From: Scedosporium boydii
Taxonomy: Eukaryota > Ascomycota > Sordariomycetes > Microascales > Microascaceae
Reading direction: 5' to 3'
Length of the DNA stretch: 64,000 bases
Assembly (NCBI GenBank): GCA_002221725.1
Contig: NJFT01000029.1
Span: forward strand, 124,001-188,000
In this document: one piece after another, positions 48,752 through 61,500 of the stretch
Numbering within the stretch: the stretch's first letter is position 1
Layout of the letters: every line of letters starts with the position of its first letter
Program-made: the position numbers and the translations under genes
The notes under the pieces: generated by a model
Database searches by the model: none
Seen by the model: only the letters and a program-made list of their open reading frames with translations
Told to the model about the DNA's origin: nothing

Positions 48752-50142
48752 ATGACTACAGTCGTTGTGGAAAATCCGTACAACACGTACATGGTTGTGG
48801 AGTTGAGCACAATCTTCACTCCACCGTGCTCTTTTCCCATCGGCTTCGAAGCCTACGACACACCTTCGTGCGGGCCACCTCAGTATATCTCCGTTTGGTA
48901 CGATGGGGGGTATTATTCGCCCGCCATTTGCCCGAGCGGATACACAATAGGATGTTCCCCGACCAAAACCATGAAGCCCGGCCAGACTGGCGGCATCTGC
49001 GTTCCAAGGTGTGTGCGAAACGGCTTCCCCTCGCTTTCGATTCAGCTACTTGCAAGTACCTTGGCTAATACCGCTTGTGGACATGCAGTGGCTGGGTATG
49101 CGGGCCTCAACAGATTCACGCGACGACGAACCTTCCTGGCGGAGGCACTACTTCCGCTCCTGCATTCCAAATCCGTTGGGAGGCGGGTGATCTCTCCATA
49201 CTAGAAACGAATCCATTAACCCCCGAAGCACAAGTAACCGGCGGCGGCGCGGGCGAAACGAACGGCGGGAGTACGGGAGACTCACGATCTTCCGACAATA
49301 ATAACTCTGGCAGTGATGGCGGAGGCAATGGTGGTGGTGGAAGCGGTGGCGGGGGCGGTGGCATTTCACCTGGTGCCGCTGCTGGAATTGCTGTTGGTTC
49401 TGCGCTCTTAGTTGCCATCATCTTTCTTGCCGGCTTCTTCTGGTACCGGAAGAAGCATCTGAAGGCGAGGGTGGCTATCCAAGGTCAAGCTAATGATCAG
49501 GGAGACGGCGGCGTTGGAGAAAAGCCGACCGGCCAGCCGGGGGCTGCGACAGAAACAGGGGGTGTGTCTGGCATCGGTGCGACCGGAGTCCTGGGCGGCG
49601 CTGTCGCTGGTACCGGCGCTCCAATCATTCCTGGTGTCCCACAGGAGATGGATGGCGTTACGAAGTCGAAAGGGTTCGGTATCGAGAACATCTATGACCC
49701 ATCCAAGCTGCCTCCGGATGCAAGCCACGCTCCACCGCCGGTATACAATGGTCCTATTCAGCAATTGGACGGCGTTCCCATCCCAGGCCACCCATCCGTT
49801 GCCGGTCATCAGATTCACTCGCAAAATAGAAATGCTATCCCATCTCAGACTGGGACAGAGCAGGTGTACTCCGGTCTCGTCAACCATGCCGCTGAGCTGA
49901 GTGGCGGTCAACAGGCTGTAAACCATTACTCTGAGCTTTCTGCTACTGGGACGCCACAGTTTCCCAACGCGCAATTTCAGATCGGATCTTCGGCTTCGGA
50001 GCTTCCTAGCCAGTACCATGGTCCTGCTCATCTACCACCAGAGCTATCTAGCCATCAGCAACCCCCGATTGCGTATGCGTCGGAACTACCCGGTCAGCAT
50101 CCTGTTTATGCAACGCAGCAGCCCGACGGAAACCCTCAGTGA
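48752..50142 (+). CDS. single-pass surface protein B, 436 aa
   Basis: Exons 48752-49008 and 49089-50142; the 80-nt intron is GTGTGT...GCAG. The N-terminal outer part has spaced cysteines and tyrosines (PPCSFPIGFEAY, SGYTIGCSP, GWVCGP) and, like protein A, no classical signal peptide. A Gly/Asn/Ser-rich linker leads to one membrane helix (GIAVGSALLVAIIFLAGFFW) and a basic YRKKH stop. The long tail repeats short units: AELSG, SELSA, SELPS, PELSS, SELPG. The plan matches protein A at 41807 (both also share a RWREGD / RWEAGD block shortly before the linker). A wall- or stress-sensing membrane protein is plausible, but the function is unknown. Confidence 0.82.
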
Positions 50143-50209
50143 TTCTTCACTTGGGTCCGTTCATAAAACGATTTCTCAACACAACAACTGTAGAGTATTC
50201 GGGCGGAAT

Positions 50210-50664
50210 ATGCAGGCTGATATCTCTCGACGTCGACGGAACACCATTATCACGACGGGGGCCGGGATTCCGTGGTTTTGCGACGAAGTCTTCGACTCTG
50301 CGGCCGACCCGCAGGATTATGAGCCCTCATGCCTAAATATCGATGGATTCTACAGAAGACTGAATCAGATTGCAGACCATTTTATCAAAGAAGGCTACGA
50401 GTCGGAGATATCCAGCCAAATGGCGGTCTACTCGACTGGCTTGGCCTGAACCGCCTGCCGTATTTGAGCTGATTCTGCGTGATCTCTGCTCCTGTTAGTA
50501 CGGCGGATTTGGCCCGGCCTCTTCCAGAACCATGGCCATGCGCGTATGAGACTCAACTCGCCGCGGCGCTTCAAGGAAACGTTTGGGGCCTTCCCCAACG
50601 GCGCACCTGGCAAAGAGGTGCTCATCTGGGTGTTGCGTTATAGCGGCGTCGGATTGCCTGCCTG
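50210..50664 (+). pseudogene. possible gene relic of unknown family
   Basis: Two adjacent frames look protein-like. The first (from ATG 50210) contains WFCDEVFDSAADPQDYEPSC and FYRRLNQIADHFIKEGYESE and ends at 50449. The second (from 50546) contains RRFKETFGAFPNGAPGKEV then LIWVLRYSGVG and ends at 50664. They cannot be joined by a clear intron. Decayed or fragmentary gene is the best reading; I do not recognise the family. Confidence 0.35.
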
Positions 50665-51043
50665 AGGGAGCACAAAAAATTCTTTGGGAAGTCCTTCATG
50701 AGGCAGTGTGCGCAGAACCGGTTAACATTCTGGACACATTGCCCTGAAAACTAATTGTGGCTGATATCTTCCTCATGATCACGAATTTCATTTTCTCGAG
50801 AAATTTCCTAGTTACACAGTAGCCACCATTGGAAAAGGGCTTTTGAGTAGAATCCACTCCATAATTGTAATTATAATTTATGCCGGATAGCCAAACTTAG
50901 CCCGTCTCGGGAGCTGGTTGCTGCGCTGTTTCCGTCGTCGTATCCCCGGCCGTCTCTTCTGTCAACGGTTTCCTGCCATAAACGGTGATGCTACCAAGAA
51001 TGTCAGACTGAACGCTTCCCAAGGCCCAAAGGGGGTCAAAAGC

Positions 51044-52583
51044 TCACAATGGCCAATACGCATGAAAACCCAAATTCTTAATATCCTTCCTCAACATCGC
51101 AGAAAACAGTAATATCTCATCTTCAGACCAGCCCAGCCCCTTATGGAACAACCTCATCAGCATGCCCTCAAGGTTATTCAGCAGGTTATGCTGTTCCCAA
51201 GCGCCGATAAGTTTCAGCCGTTTGTCTCGCGGCCACGGATTGCACGGCAGTTTGAAGATGCGCTCGGTAACATTCTCGAAACCGCGGTCCTCGAACCATC
51301 CCTTCCAACGCATAGGGTCATCGACGGGCGTTCCGAAGTTATTGCAGGCGGTCATGAGATTGTCGGACATTGCTTGGAAATGGGAATCGGAGGGGACGGA
51401 GTCGTCATCGCATTGGAGGACGCCTGTTACGCAGTGGAATTCGGCCCAGCCTCCTGGTTTGAGGTGCCTGGCGTGGTGTGTTAGGTCTATTCACGAGAGT
51501 CGACGATAATCATGGGGTTGGAAGTTAGTACTTGTAGCACTGGTCGATAAGCCTAGGAAAGTCTCTTATTGATAGAATAAGGTCTCGGCAGAAGATGAAG
51601 TCGGCGGTGTTTTCTTTCCATGTCCATTCTTGCTCGATATCATCAAGTTCGAACTGGCAGTTTGGGGGAACCCTACATCATAGCAGAGGTTAGATACACA
51701 GCGCGTCTCGCTTCCACTGCATTGAGACTGATCCTACCATTCAGGTTGTGTGGGGGCAATATCGACGCCGACGACCTGACAAGAGGGTTAGTTCGTATCC
51801 CAGAGCCAGGCGTGCATGATATGAAAGGAATAGTACTTGAGCTCCAGGATATTCTTCGGCCATATCGACGCACCAAATGCCTGTCTCACGGTCAACATAA
51901 GTCCGAAGCACTCGAGTAACTGCATTGATCTCCTACCAGTGCCGCAGCCCAAATCTAATATTCGCTGGGGGTCTTCCGTGATTGGCGCGAGGAAGAGGCG
52001 TTTATCCAGCAATGCTCCATATTTGACATGGCACAGGTCAATCCTCTCCAGTTCCTTCTCGTCCATAGGAAATCCATATTCTAGTAGGAAAGATTAATTT
52101 GAATTTTGATCCCCAAGGTGTCGAAATCCGAACGAGAGCCGTGAAGCTGAGCTCAGACGCGCTCAATTGGATTCACCACCTACCCTCTTTCCCGTAGGCA
52201 GCATATGTCCGCTGTCCCTCGCCGACGACGCCCTTTAAGACGGACTCGCTAATCGACGTCAAGGATGAGCGGGTGCTACCGACCTCGGCGCCCTGAAGCC
52301 ATGCCCGTTAGTTTTCCCCGGTGGCTTTCCTCGAGACTGTCGCATCGTTAGATGCTAAGCTCAGAGCTCGGGAATACTTGCCTCGTCATCAGCGGGGTCG
52401 AACTATCGTGACCGAATGGAGTTAGCGTAAGAGTCCAGAGTCTAAAACTTTGAACAAAACCCGTGGCCAAGCATTTGTGCGGTACAACAAAGCCGTGCTA
52501 GAGGAAGCATTGACAAGAGACTTGGACTAAATGGATGCGCCTACCTCGTCGGGTTGGATTGGGTCGTTTGAGGGATCGAACAT
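51044..52583 (-). CDS. LaeA-like SAM-dependent methyltransferase, 319 aa, eight exons
   Basis: Exons 52583-52545, 52402-52382, 52292-52184, 52080-51937, 51880-51837, 51775-51738, 51672-51532 and 51467-51044, all in phase. Exon 2 is a 21-nt microexon and the intron after it (52381-52293) is GC-AG (GCAAGT donor); all others are GT-AG. The acidic N-terminus and S-T-R-S-S-L-T-S region precede YGFPMDEKELERIDLCH. The SAM site is LDLGCGTG (residues 98-105), then WCVDMAEEYPGAQVVGVDI, WVPPNCQFELDDIE, DFIFCRDL and HLKPGGWAEF. This is the order seen in LaeA-like fungal methyltransferases, whose members influence secondary metabolism or make small molecules. The acceptor of the methyl group is unknown. 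Confidence 0.88.
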
Positions 52584-53858
52584 CGTGTCGTTGCACTGAG
52601 GTGGACAGCAAAGGTCGTCCTCTGGTGGGGCGATCTAAAAGGCGGGAAGACGGGAAACTCTCGCTAGCGGGGAACAGAGAAAGGCAGAAACTCGGAGTGG
52701 GACAGCTTCAAAGGGGCAAGGGGCCGGGTTTCCTAGCCTACGTGATACCAGGCAATGTTGTAATAAGTCGGGAAAGCCTTTCGGGGCGGTAGGGAAATAT
52801 ATCAGATTAATATTATGTGCGCTTGTAAGGAGCAGGACGAATTTTACTTGGTACAGGCAAGTCGAGATAGCGGTCAAGTGGATGTGTTCGCTTCGAGAAT
52901 GAAGTACGGAAGTAGCCAAGTATGGTAATATCAGGAGAGATTAACAATTCTGTCTGTTATTGGGTGGCTGGAAATTGCTCACTCTCGTGCCATGGGAGAG
53001 GGTGGTGGACAAGTAGACCTTGACATGTACGAAGTAGTGGTGGGTGGCGTCGCAGCGAGTCACCGAGGAGAAGATGACGAAAGAGAACCACAGGAGAATC
53101 TACCATGGAACAGGGAAACGAGGCGTAAGAGAGGAGATGCATGCGACGAGTGTTCATGATTCTCGCTTCCCTCACACTCCCACCGTTCCACCCTCTGGGC
53201 GTCCACAATCAGCGCAGCCGACTGAAAACGAACCATCAGGGACCTTCCCGGGTAGCAACAGTGAACATCCACGAAGCCTCCCCCCACCCATCTCCCCCTC
53301 CTCATCGCATTCACCACCCAATCGGGCCCTACCCTCTCGTTCACTCTTCGCTTCACCCAGGTCTAACAGGCCATTTGAAGAGCGCAACCCGGCTCGACCA
53401 AAAATCCATTTACTTGGAGAAGTTTAGCGTGCTGTGCAGATTACGCTAGTAGCCATTAAATGACGCTCCTGTTTTTCTTGATTGGGCTTGGCTTGACCTG
53501 GGATCCCATCGTTACATCCCCGGAATACCGGGATGCTGGGGTTAACTACATCTAGAATAGCTCCACCTTAGTGTCCGCTTCTCCCCCCTCATCAAGACCT
53601 TGGAGAGCTCGGGTTTCCTTGAAGAAGCTCGTTCCACGTTGTTCCTTTTCCTATATTTTAAAGGGCCTTGATGGAACCTTTGTAAAGCACCCTGAGGGAA
53701 AGCACATCAATTTTGCATCTTTCTTTGACAGTTTCTTTACTGTTGGGCCTACAAGCAGCACCTCGCGTCTCCAGTTGACTGGTTCTCCAATCAAACACGA
53801 GCTCTTCTTCGTTCACCTGCCCACATTCCGCTCCATCCCGTTCCCCACTCCACTGATC
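52584..53858. other. divergent promoter region, 1.3 kb
   Basis: Between the LaeA-like gene (minus) and the O-methyltransferase (plus). The frame of the latter is open upstream from 53571 but that stretch is less protein-like. A C-rich stretch lies near 53278-53310. Confidence 0.45.
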
Positions 53859-55103
53859 ATGTCAACCGACCTCAGCGCAGCTCTCGCCGAGGCCAAGGCT
53901 CTCGTCGCAGCCCTCGAGGCCAGCGATGGCAGCCAAGGCGATCACTTCAAGCTCCTCAAGCAAGTCGACAAGGTCCGCTCCGCCATCGAGCAGCCCTACG
54001 ATACGGGTCTGCGATGGCTCGAGAATATGAGTACGGCCGCGGCACTGTACGTCCTTCTCCGCATTGGTGTGTTTGAAAAGATCCCCGCCGAGGGAAGCAT
54101 CACGGCCGAGCAGCTTGCTAAGGAGGGCAATGTCGACGTCTCTGTAATTACCCGTGCCATGCGAATTCTTGTGGCGAATGGGATTGGAGTCGAGACTGGG
54201 CCCGATGAATATGCCAGCAATGCGCTTGCACAGGTTTTCCAGCCTCTTGCGCTAGGTTCGTTTATCTGCGTGTGTGTCGATTTCATGAAGACATGGGGTG
54301 CTTTCCCCGATTATGCCAAGACACATTCTCCCGAGGATCTCTTCGATATTCGGAAGAGTCCGTTCGCCTTTGCTGCGGGCCACGAGGGTAAGACGTACTA
54401 TGAAGTGCTCGACCTGGACCCCGAACAGAGGAATTGGTGGAATCATACCCTCCAAAACATGGAGAGCAACTTCCCCATTCTCGACATGTTCCCCTTTAAC
54501 TCTCTGAAGGAGCAGGTTCAAAAGGAGCCTGAGCGGCCCTTTATCGTTGATGTTGGTGGCGGCAGAGGACAGGCTCTCCGTGCCATCAAGAATCATTTGG
54601 GGGGCTCCTATGGAAGTAAACTCATTCTACAAGATCTCCCCATCGTCATTGACAGTCTAAAACCCGAGGATATCCCTGATATCGAGCCGATGGCCTACGA
54701 CATCTTCACTCCTCAGCCGGTAAAAAGTGCGTCCTTCCTTAATTTCCATTATTAAATTACATATTTACTTACTGGTTTAGACGCTCATGTCTACTTCATG
54801 CGCCGCCTCCTCCACGACTTTTACAACCCCGTCAGCGTTGAAATTCTCAAAAATACGGCATCTGCCATGGGTCCGGACTCACGCCTTATCGTCAGCGACA
54901 TGCTCGTCCCCGAGCGCGTAGAAGTCGGAGGTGCGATCGACCTCTATTGGCTTGACTTTTCGCTGCTCTGTATTAGTGGCAAGGAGAGGACGATGGCGGA
55001 GTTTAAGAGGATTTTTGACGAGGCTGGGTTGGAGCTTGTCAAGGTATACGAGTCGGCTGTTGGGAGGACTATCATGCTGGAGACTAGGCTCAAGAGGGAT
55101 TGA
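53859..55103 (+). CDS. O-methyltransferase (fungal secondary-metabolism type), 396 aa
   Basis: Exons 53859-54726 and 54781-55103 with a 54-nt intron (GTGCGT...TTTAG). The ATG at 53859 (MSTDLSAALAEAKALVAAL) fits the family; the frame extends upstream without support. A winged-helix dimerisation part (AAALYVLLRIGVFEKIP, ITAEQLAKEG) comes first. The SAM-binding loop is DVGGGRGQALRAI (231-243), with LILQDLP and DIFTPQPV next. The catalytic His is in LLHDFYNP (H301). It should transfer a methyl group to a hydroxyl of a small aromatic or polyketide product. It sits back-to-back with a LaeA-like methyltransferase, but no synthase (PKS/NRPS/terpene) is in the window. Confidence 0.92.
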
Positions 55104-58100
55104 GGTGTTAGTTGGATAGCGGATCACGAACGATGCGTCCACTTGTTCACTGATGCGATCCCGTCTTTTATCCCGAGGGTCAGTTTTGGCTGGCCACCTG
55201 TTAATTTCATGGCCCGTAGAATTGGAAATAGGGACTGGAGGCTGGAGGAATCCCTGAATTCCCCCAATGACATAGACATCACCAAGAAAGAACCCGATCT
55301 TTGAACACTTTGCTCCTTAGTGCCCTGAGCCGTCGAGGGAAGGTGGCCGCCCCATCCCTCCTTCCCGCATCCCCTCCTCCGAAATGGACCCCAACATAGC
55401 TTTATATATGAGGGTACAGGGAAAAACTACCAGCCGAGTTGTTCAAGTGAGCCTGCACTCATGACGGTCTGGCGGGCCAAGACCAGACGACTCATTAGGT
55501 TAGAAAACGACCCCGGATTGTTTTCGTAGGTGAAGGGTTCGACCCTGGAGCCGAGCTTTTTTGTAATTTTTTTTTTCCACCGAAAAGCTTGCGTGATTCT
55601 AAATTAATTCGTCATTTCCAGCCCTATTTTTGTTTCCTCTTAATGTTATTTTCCTTACATATTTACAGTTGTAGAGAGTAGCCGAGAAAAGATCAATCGA
55701 TGGCTCTCAAGCTGGTGGATCGCCGGGTTATCTACTGTGTTTCTCTCTCTCTCTTCCTCTAACACTGCCATTTTTTCTCAATCTATATCTTTGGATACGC
55801 TTAAGCAACGAGAAGAAAAGCCGCTGATTCTCAATATCGAACTCGTCAACATATTGTCAACAGCAACAAAGACATGCCCCACCAGCAACAATCCCACGCC
55901 TATCACGCCCACATCAACAGCAACCTAGTCTCCATCGAACTATGGCGGCGGCGGCCAAGAATAGACTAAGTAGCCATACAATGGGAGCCACGCATACCTC
56001 GGCATAGTCCTTGTAATGCCATATTCTGGAGGGGACTCGGGGTCGGGGCGGACCACGGACGGTTCAGGGGGCTCTGGGAGGGGAATGTGCTCTGGGTGGG
56101 GCATTGGACACTCTCTATGCAGGACGTTATTCGGGCTAACCGAATAATTGGCCCTCATGTGCGGAGGGAGTGTCGGCGAGGGCATCGTGGAGGAGGAAGT
56201 GCCGCCTCGAAGGGGAGGAAGAGCTCGAGGAGCTTGGTGGAGCTGGTGGCGGCCATGGGTATTCACAATAAAAGGTGGATAAGAAAAACCACGGACGACA
56301 CTGCCGCTATAAGTGCTGTTGAAATTGTTGCCGTCGTTTTTCGTGGTCAATGAAATTGACGTTGGCAGAAGATAAAAGGTGGTGAAGATGAGGGCAGTTC
56401 ATCCATTTCTGCCGCAGGAACATCAAACTAATTCCCTTTCCCTTTTTGCGGATAGATAAGACGTAAGGAGGTCGGTGGCAGAAAACGGAAACGCCACATC
56501 CACAAGCTATTGTGGGCTGGAACAGGGCCACGAGGAGTATCGTTGTTACCGCACTCCCGAATTCTGGCTCCGTTCCAGGTATGCCGTCCGCCTGCCCTGT
56601 TCTCATTCGTATATTCGGGAAGAGGTACAGACACCGTGCCTTCGTAATCTACTACTTACTAGCATAATATTGAACGACTATCGTTCATGTACATCAGGAA
56701 GAAGGCAGGCTCTTTCTAGAAGGATACATCCAGCCCGATTAAAGCAAATATTTCGAGAGCTCAAGCAGAAAGTCATATACGAGTGTGGCGGTAACAACCG
56801 TGCTACGACCCGGGTAACGGTATCCATGTCTCAGCCCAGATGAGACGGGGATCCTAACCTTTAATATGGCGCCTTGAATCGTTGCTAGGACAATCGCTTG
56901 AGGACCGTTTTCTCCCTTACATCGTCGGCCTATATGAGACGGACTGCCGGCCCTTCATACCCAGTCCATTGCGAAATGCTTCACATCGCAGGAGTGAAGT
57001 CGCCGGGTGAGCAAGCAGCTCTGAATCTTAGCAGCAATCTTCATTGATGCAATATGCGCTCTTTGGCAATCGTGTCCAACATTTCCAATGCCTGAGATGT
57101 TATCCCCGTTGGCCAGCGGATTTCATTTGTGCTCTTCCCAGATCCAAGGTCTTTCCAAGTGGGTCCCAGCACAACTCTGCGACCTGAACCCGGGCCTGCC
57201 GTTTACACAATTTCCACTGTCTCATAATGATATATTGAGCTGTTTACAGGTGGTAACCTTTGTACTTGGACAGTATTCCCACCGCAAAATTGGCTCGTAC
57301 TCTACCTCAAGAGTACTTCTGCAGTCGCAGGAAGAGCACACCGCGCTGCAATATGGGCTTCTCCATGGAAATGCTGGAAGAAGTGGGATTATTACTACGA
57401 AGTAGAAGATGGAAGCGATGGTCAGGTACGGCCCGTACGGGTGTGGCTGGGACAGGGATATCCCAGGCACCAGTGCACAGCTCATCCAATCCTCAGAAGA
57501 AGAATCCATGATGAAGAAACGTTCTCGGCTCCACGCCCTAGTTTTAAGGCTAAACAGTTATTGTCTCTGGATGATGCAAGCCCCACGACACGTGTAGTGT
57601 CATGAAACTCCGTTGAATTCCCCTGCTTTCATGTGCGCATCAATACGTGATTGAAGGTCCTGTCCTCCCTTTTCAACATCGAAATCGGACCTGAGCACGC
57701 CGTCTTGGTAATCCTGCCAACCACCCCATTAATATGGTATTGCAGCTTTGAGCAAGAGGGAAAAGAAGGGAAGGGGGAGGCGAGCAGTTTACATCCAACA
57801 GCAGGTGGCTGCGATTGATGTCTCATAAATGACAAGGGGCTGTTGATTCAGAAGGACACACAGACTTCCGAAAACTCGTATGATGGAAACACTTTTCTGC
57901 CAATTTTTCTCGGACGTCGATTACCCTAGCTTTAGGCAGGTTTGAGTCTCGAATTAAGTTGGCGATTCGGTCGCCGTTTCAAATCCTATTGAATGCAGCC
58001 TAAAAAAACAGTTGCTCTAGAACTGCACGTACGGAGAAGACTCCGAGGTTTTGTCTTGGTCTTGTTTGGACGGCGACAACACCAACCGGCTCACTTCTCG

Positions 58101-58531
58101 ATTAGGATAATGCAGGTTTGTTGCCGTCCTGAGGATCTGACAGGCTCTTGTTTGTCTTTTCGCCTTCATGCAGGTCCCGTGTGGCGTCCCTTGGCAGCCA
58201 ACAGCAGAATCTGTTGGCACCTGACCCGAGCTACTGCCAACATAATGGGTTGGGCCGTTTTGCCCCAGCGGCTATGGGATCACCAGTAGGATTTCTTTGT
58301 TTCCCATAGAATCCACTTTCCCCTCTCCACCAGGGACCAAGGCGCAAGACGCTGACGAATTCCATGCTGCATTTCCTGGGATGAGACTTTGGAAGTTTCT
58401 ATAATAAAATATACGGGATGGGACGTCTTCTTCCTTTTCTCGACTTGTCGCTTCTCTAGTTCTTACTTTTGCCAGCTTAGCTAGTTCTAGTTATGAATAC
58501 GCTCTTGAGACTAGCAGCATAGATTCTCAAC
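55104..58531. other. 3.4-kb gene-poor region
   Basis: No supported gene. A B-box-like GGGTTCGACCC followed by a T-run at about 55535-55565 and a second B-box-like GTTTCAAATCC near 57978 do not fold into tRNAs. A proline-rich minus-strand frame at 55940-56350 has no ATG near its start and no recognised features. Confidence 0.45.
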
Positions 58532-61500
58532 ATGCCCGAAGATAATTCGGATTCTCGGAGAAGGCGCCTTTGGAGCAGGCTGGACTTTCGTGGCTCCATA
58601 TCCAGGTCTAGATCTAGATCTAGGTCTCGGTCCGGATCGACTTCAGGGCCACAAATCGATTCATCAGTCGGCGAAGAATCCTCCCGAGAACCTCACGGCA
58701 TCTCGAAGCATGTTCCGGACCAGTTTCAGAGGTTAGCCCCCCCCCCCCCCCCTTCCTTTTCCCCGGGGGACCAAAGGTGTTTCCTGCGCCAAGCTGACAT
58801 TGGTGGGCATAAAGTCAAAATCCTGCGGCGGTTGCCTTGAACTACAGTTTGTCTGGCGCCACGGCTACGTCGGAACAGTCTGATATACAGAACCCTATCG
58901 TCCAAATCAAGATCGAGCTCGCGGAGCCCGATCATGCCGTGAGTTCGTCAGGACGGGCTGATTCTCAACCAGCTACCGCCGAAAACGCCACGGAGAAGAC
59001 AAACGCCATCGGCACCGCATCGACAGCGGAACAACCCGGTTCGAAAAATGTCGTCCTCAAAGTTGAGGTTTCTGATGATGAAGCCAGCCATGGCAGCAAA
59101 GATATCTGGACTGTTGCATATCGTGAGGCCGTTGAGAGGCTGGATGAAGACAAGAGGGACATGGTCATGAGGAGCGATAGAATCAACCAACTACTCACGG
59201 AGCTCCGGGACCGTGATGCGGAAAACGCCGAAAACTCCCCATTTCGGAAGGGATTGAAGAAGCTGCAGAAACCCCTCCAATACGTCAAACTGGCTGTGGA
59301 CTTGGCTAAACCATTCTCCGAGTTGGGCCCCGTCGCGGCGACTGCCACCGGCGCGGTGAAATCTTTTACTGTTGTAAGTGATCTCGGTTTATTCCCCCAG
59401 CATAGGAACGGTCTACATTTGGAATACCGAAAGTAGATAATGTCCCCCGCCACCTTTAATCCTTCCTGGAAGAAACATGTTGACGGTTTATGAAGGTCGC
59501 CATCAATATTTGCGGTGTGAACGAGGCCTTGAGTGCCCAAATTACCAAGATGCTAGAGTATACGGAGGTCATCGATGAATGTGATACTCTAGGACAGAAA
59601 CTTATCGGCGACGATACCATTCAAAAGGTCTGTGTCACTGCAATCAACGACAAGTACTCCAACGTCAAGACTAACGGCTATCTAGGGTCTTGTACCGGTC
59701 TATGTAGATCTCCTTGAGTTTTACCTTGCTGCCATCAAGTTTTTCTCTCATAGGCAAGTAGCCCTTGGGTTTCTTTCAGAAGTTCTAAACGAAAAACTGC
59801 CACCCATCATCACAAACTTCTTCCATCACGCCTCGCTATTGCAAGACTTGATCCGAAATGCGACACTTACGCTCGTCGACGACATCAAGCGGCTGCTACT
59901 CGATGATAAAAGTATGTGCCCACCAATCCACCATAGCTTCTTTTACCCTCGCTAGACACGAGTACAGTTAACTGACGACCCCTTTGTGAAAAGTTTTGAA
60001 GCTCCTCGGCGTCGATAAGGACAGAGATCGAAGTGAGCACCACTGCAATATGCGAAGCGCAAAGGCAGACGATGCGTCCACGTGGATAACCCAAATTCCG
60101 GCATTTCTCAAATGGTACAACGCGTCGACTGGCGAGTTCTTGGTTATGTTTGGAGCCATGGGCTATGGCAAGACTGTTACTACGGCCTTCGTGATCGACC
60201 ACTTGATCCACTTGAACAAGAATTTTCTGCCTCGACCTCTCATATGCTACCACTACTGCAATACCGAGGAGAACTCCGACACCGTCTACATATATTCGAG
60301 TCTCTTGCTGCAGCTGTTCAATCAACGACCGGGCCTTAAAATCAAGTTTGACAGGTGGCATACCGACAGAGAAAGAGCCAAGTTAATCGATCCAGCCCAA
60401 TCGTCAAAGGAGCTGGGCAACTTCTTTGCAGAGTGCATCAAGTCTCTTGATAGGACCGTAATCGTTGTTATCGACGCGATTGATGAGTGCAACGACCAGT
60501 CACGACGGGAGCTTATTGCCCTGCTCCATGGTATCGCGAAGGAAACACCGAGGCTGAAAGTGTTTTTCTCGTCTCGCCCGAATGAAGAGACAGAGGGGCT
60601 ATTGCACGGAGCAGCACAGATACGCCTCCAACCTGACCGAGCACGAGACGTCGCCATCGTAAACTGCCTCGTGAGCAACAATCTGCCAGGACTTTCTAAA
60701 CAGACTCGGGACCTGGTCGTGGGAAAACTATGTGATGCCGCGGGCGGAAGTGCCATTTGGATTAAGCTCACGGTTGATCTTCTACGAAAGCGCAAGATAA
60801 ACGCTTACGGCCGCATGCAAACTTTCCTGGGGGAAATGCCACTACCTTCTAATCTCTCAGAGCTCTACTTGAAGCTCTTTCATCAAGCATCGGAAGGAGA
60901 GGAGGAGAATGAGACGCTCGCCACGAGGGCCTTGGAAATCCTCGCGGTTGCAAAAAGGCCTCTGAGCATATTGGAGCTAGGATGGGCGTTGGCCTTCGAA
61001 GACGTCCCTGAGGATGACGCTTCGGATATGAAAGTGCAAGAGTTGGAGGGGTGGGTTGACGAAAAGCGCGTTTTGAACTTGGTGCAACCGTTCGTCGGCC
61101 ATATCGACTTTAGCGACGGCAAAAAGCGTCAAGTGATGCTTGTACATCAGTCATTGAAGTTACTGATCTTGCGGCGCCCGCCGTCAGCCTGGGAACGGTT
61201 GGGAAACCTGGACAAGATGTCCAAGACCGAGAAGATGCAAATGGAGCAGCGGCAATCAGAACTAGAAGCGCAACTTTTGGGCATCTGTGTGAGGTACTTG
61301 CTCCTCAACGAATTCGACGACGGCGAGATGACTCTATTTTCCGAAGACCAGCAGCAAGCCGAAATCTTGACCCATTTGCCCCAGGGGGATGGACTCTTTG
61401 ATGACAGTGACGACGGCGATGAACCCGATCAGGATGCTGGTGCGGCTGTTGCTACGAATGCTGCTACTGGCCACGTATCAGATACGAATGCAGCTGCAGA

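Noticed and set aside
55485..55565. Possible tRNA: GGGTTCGACCC B box followed by a T6 run
   Set aside because: The T stem does not pair around a 7-base loop, no matching 5' acceptor strand is found, and no anticodon arm forms. It may be a decayed tRNA-derived element, but it cannot be supported.
55940..56350. Proline-rich minus-strand frame
   Set aside because: The frame opens without ATG at its start, is low-complexity, and lacks domains.
57935..58003. Second tRNA-like stretch with GTTTCAAATCC
   Set aside because: Anticodon loop would be eight bases and the acceptor arms do not pair.
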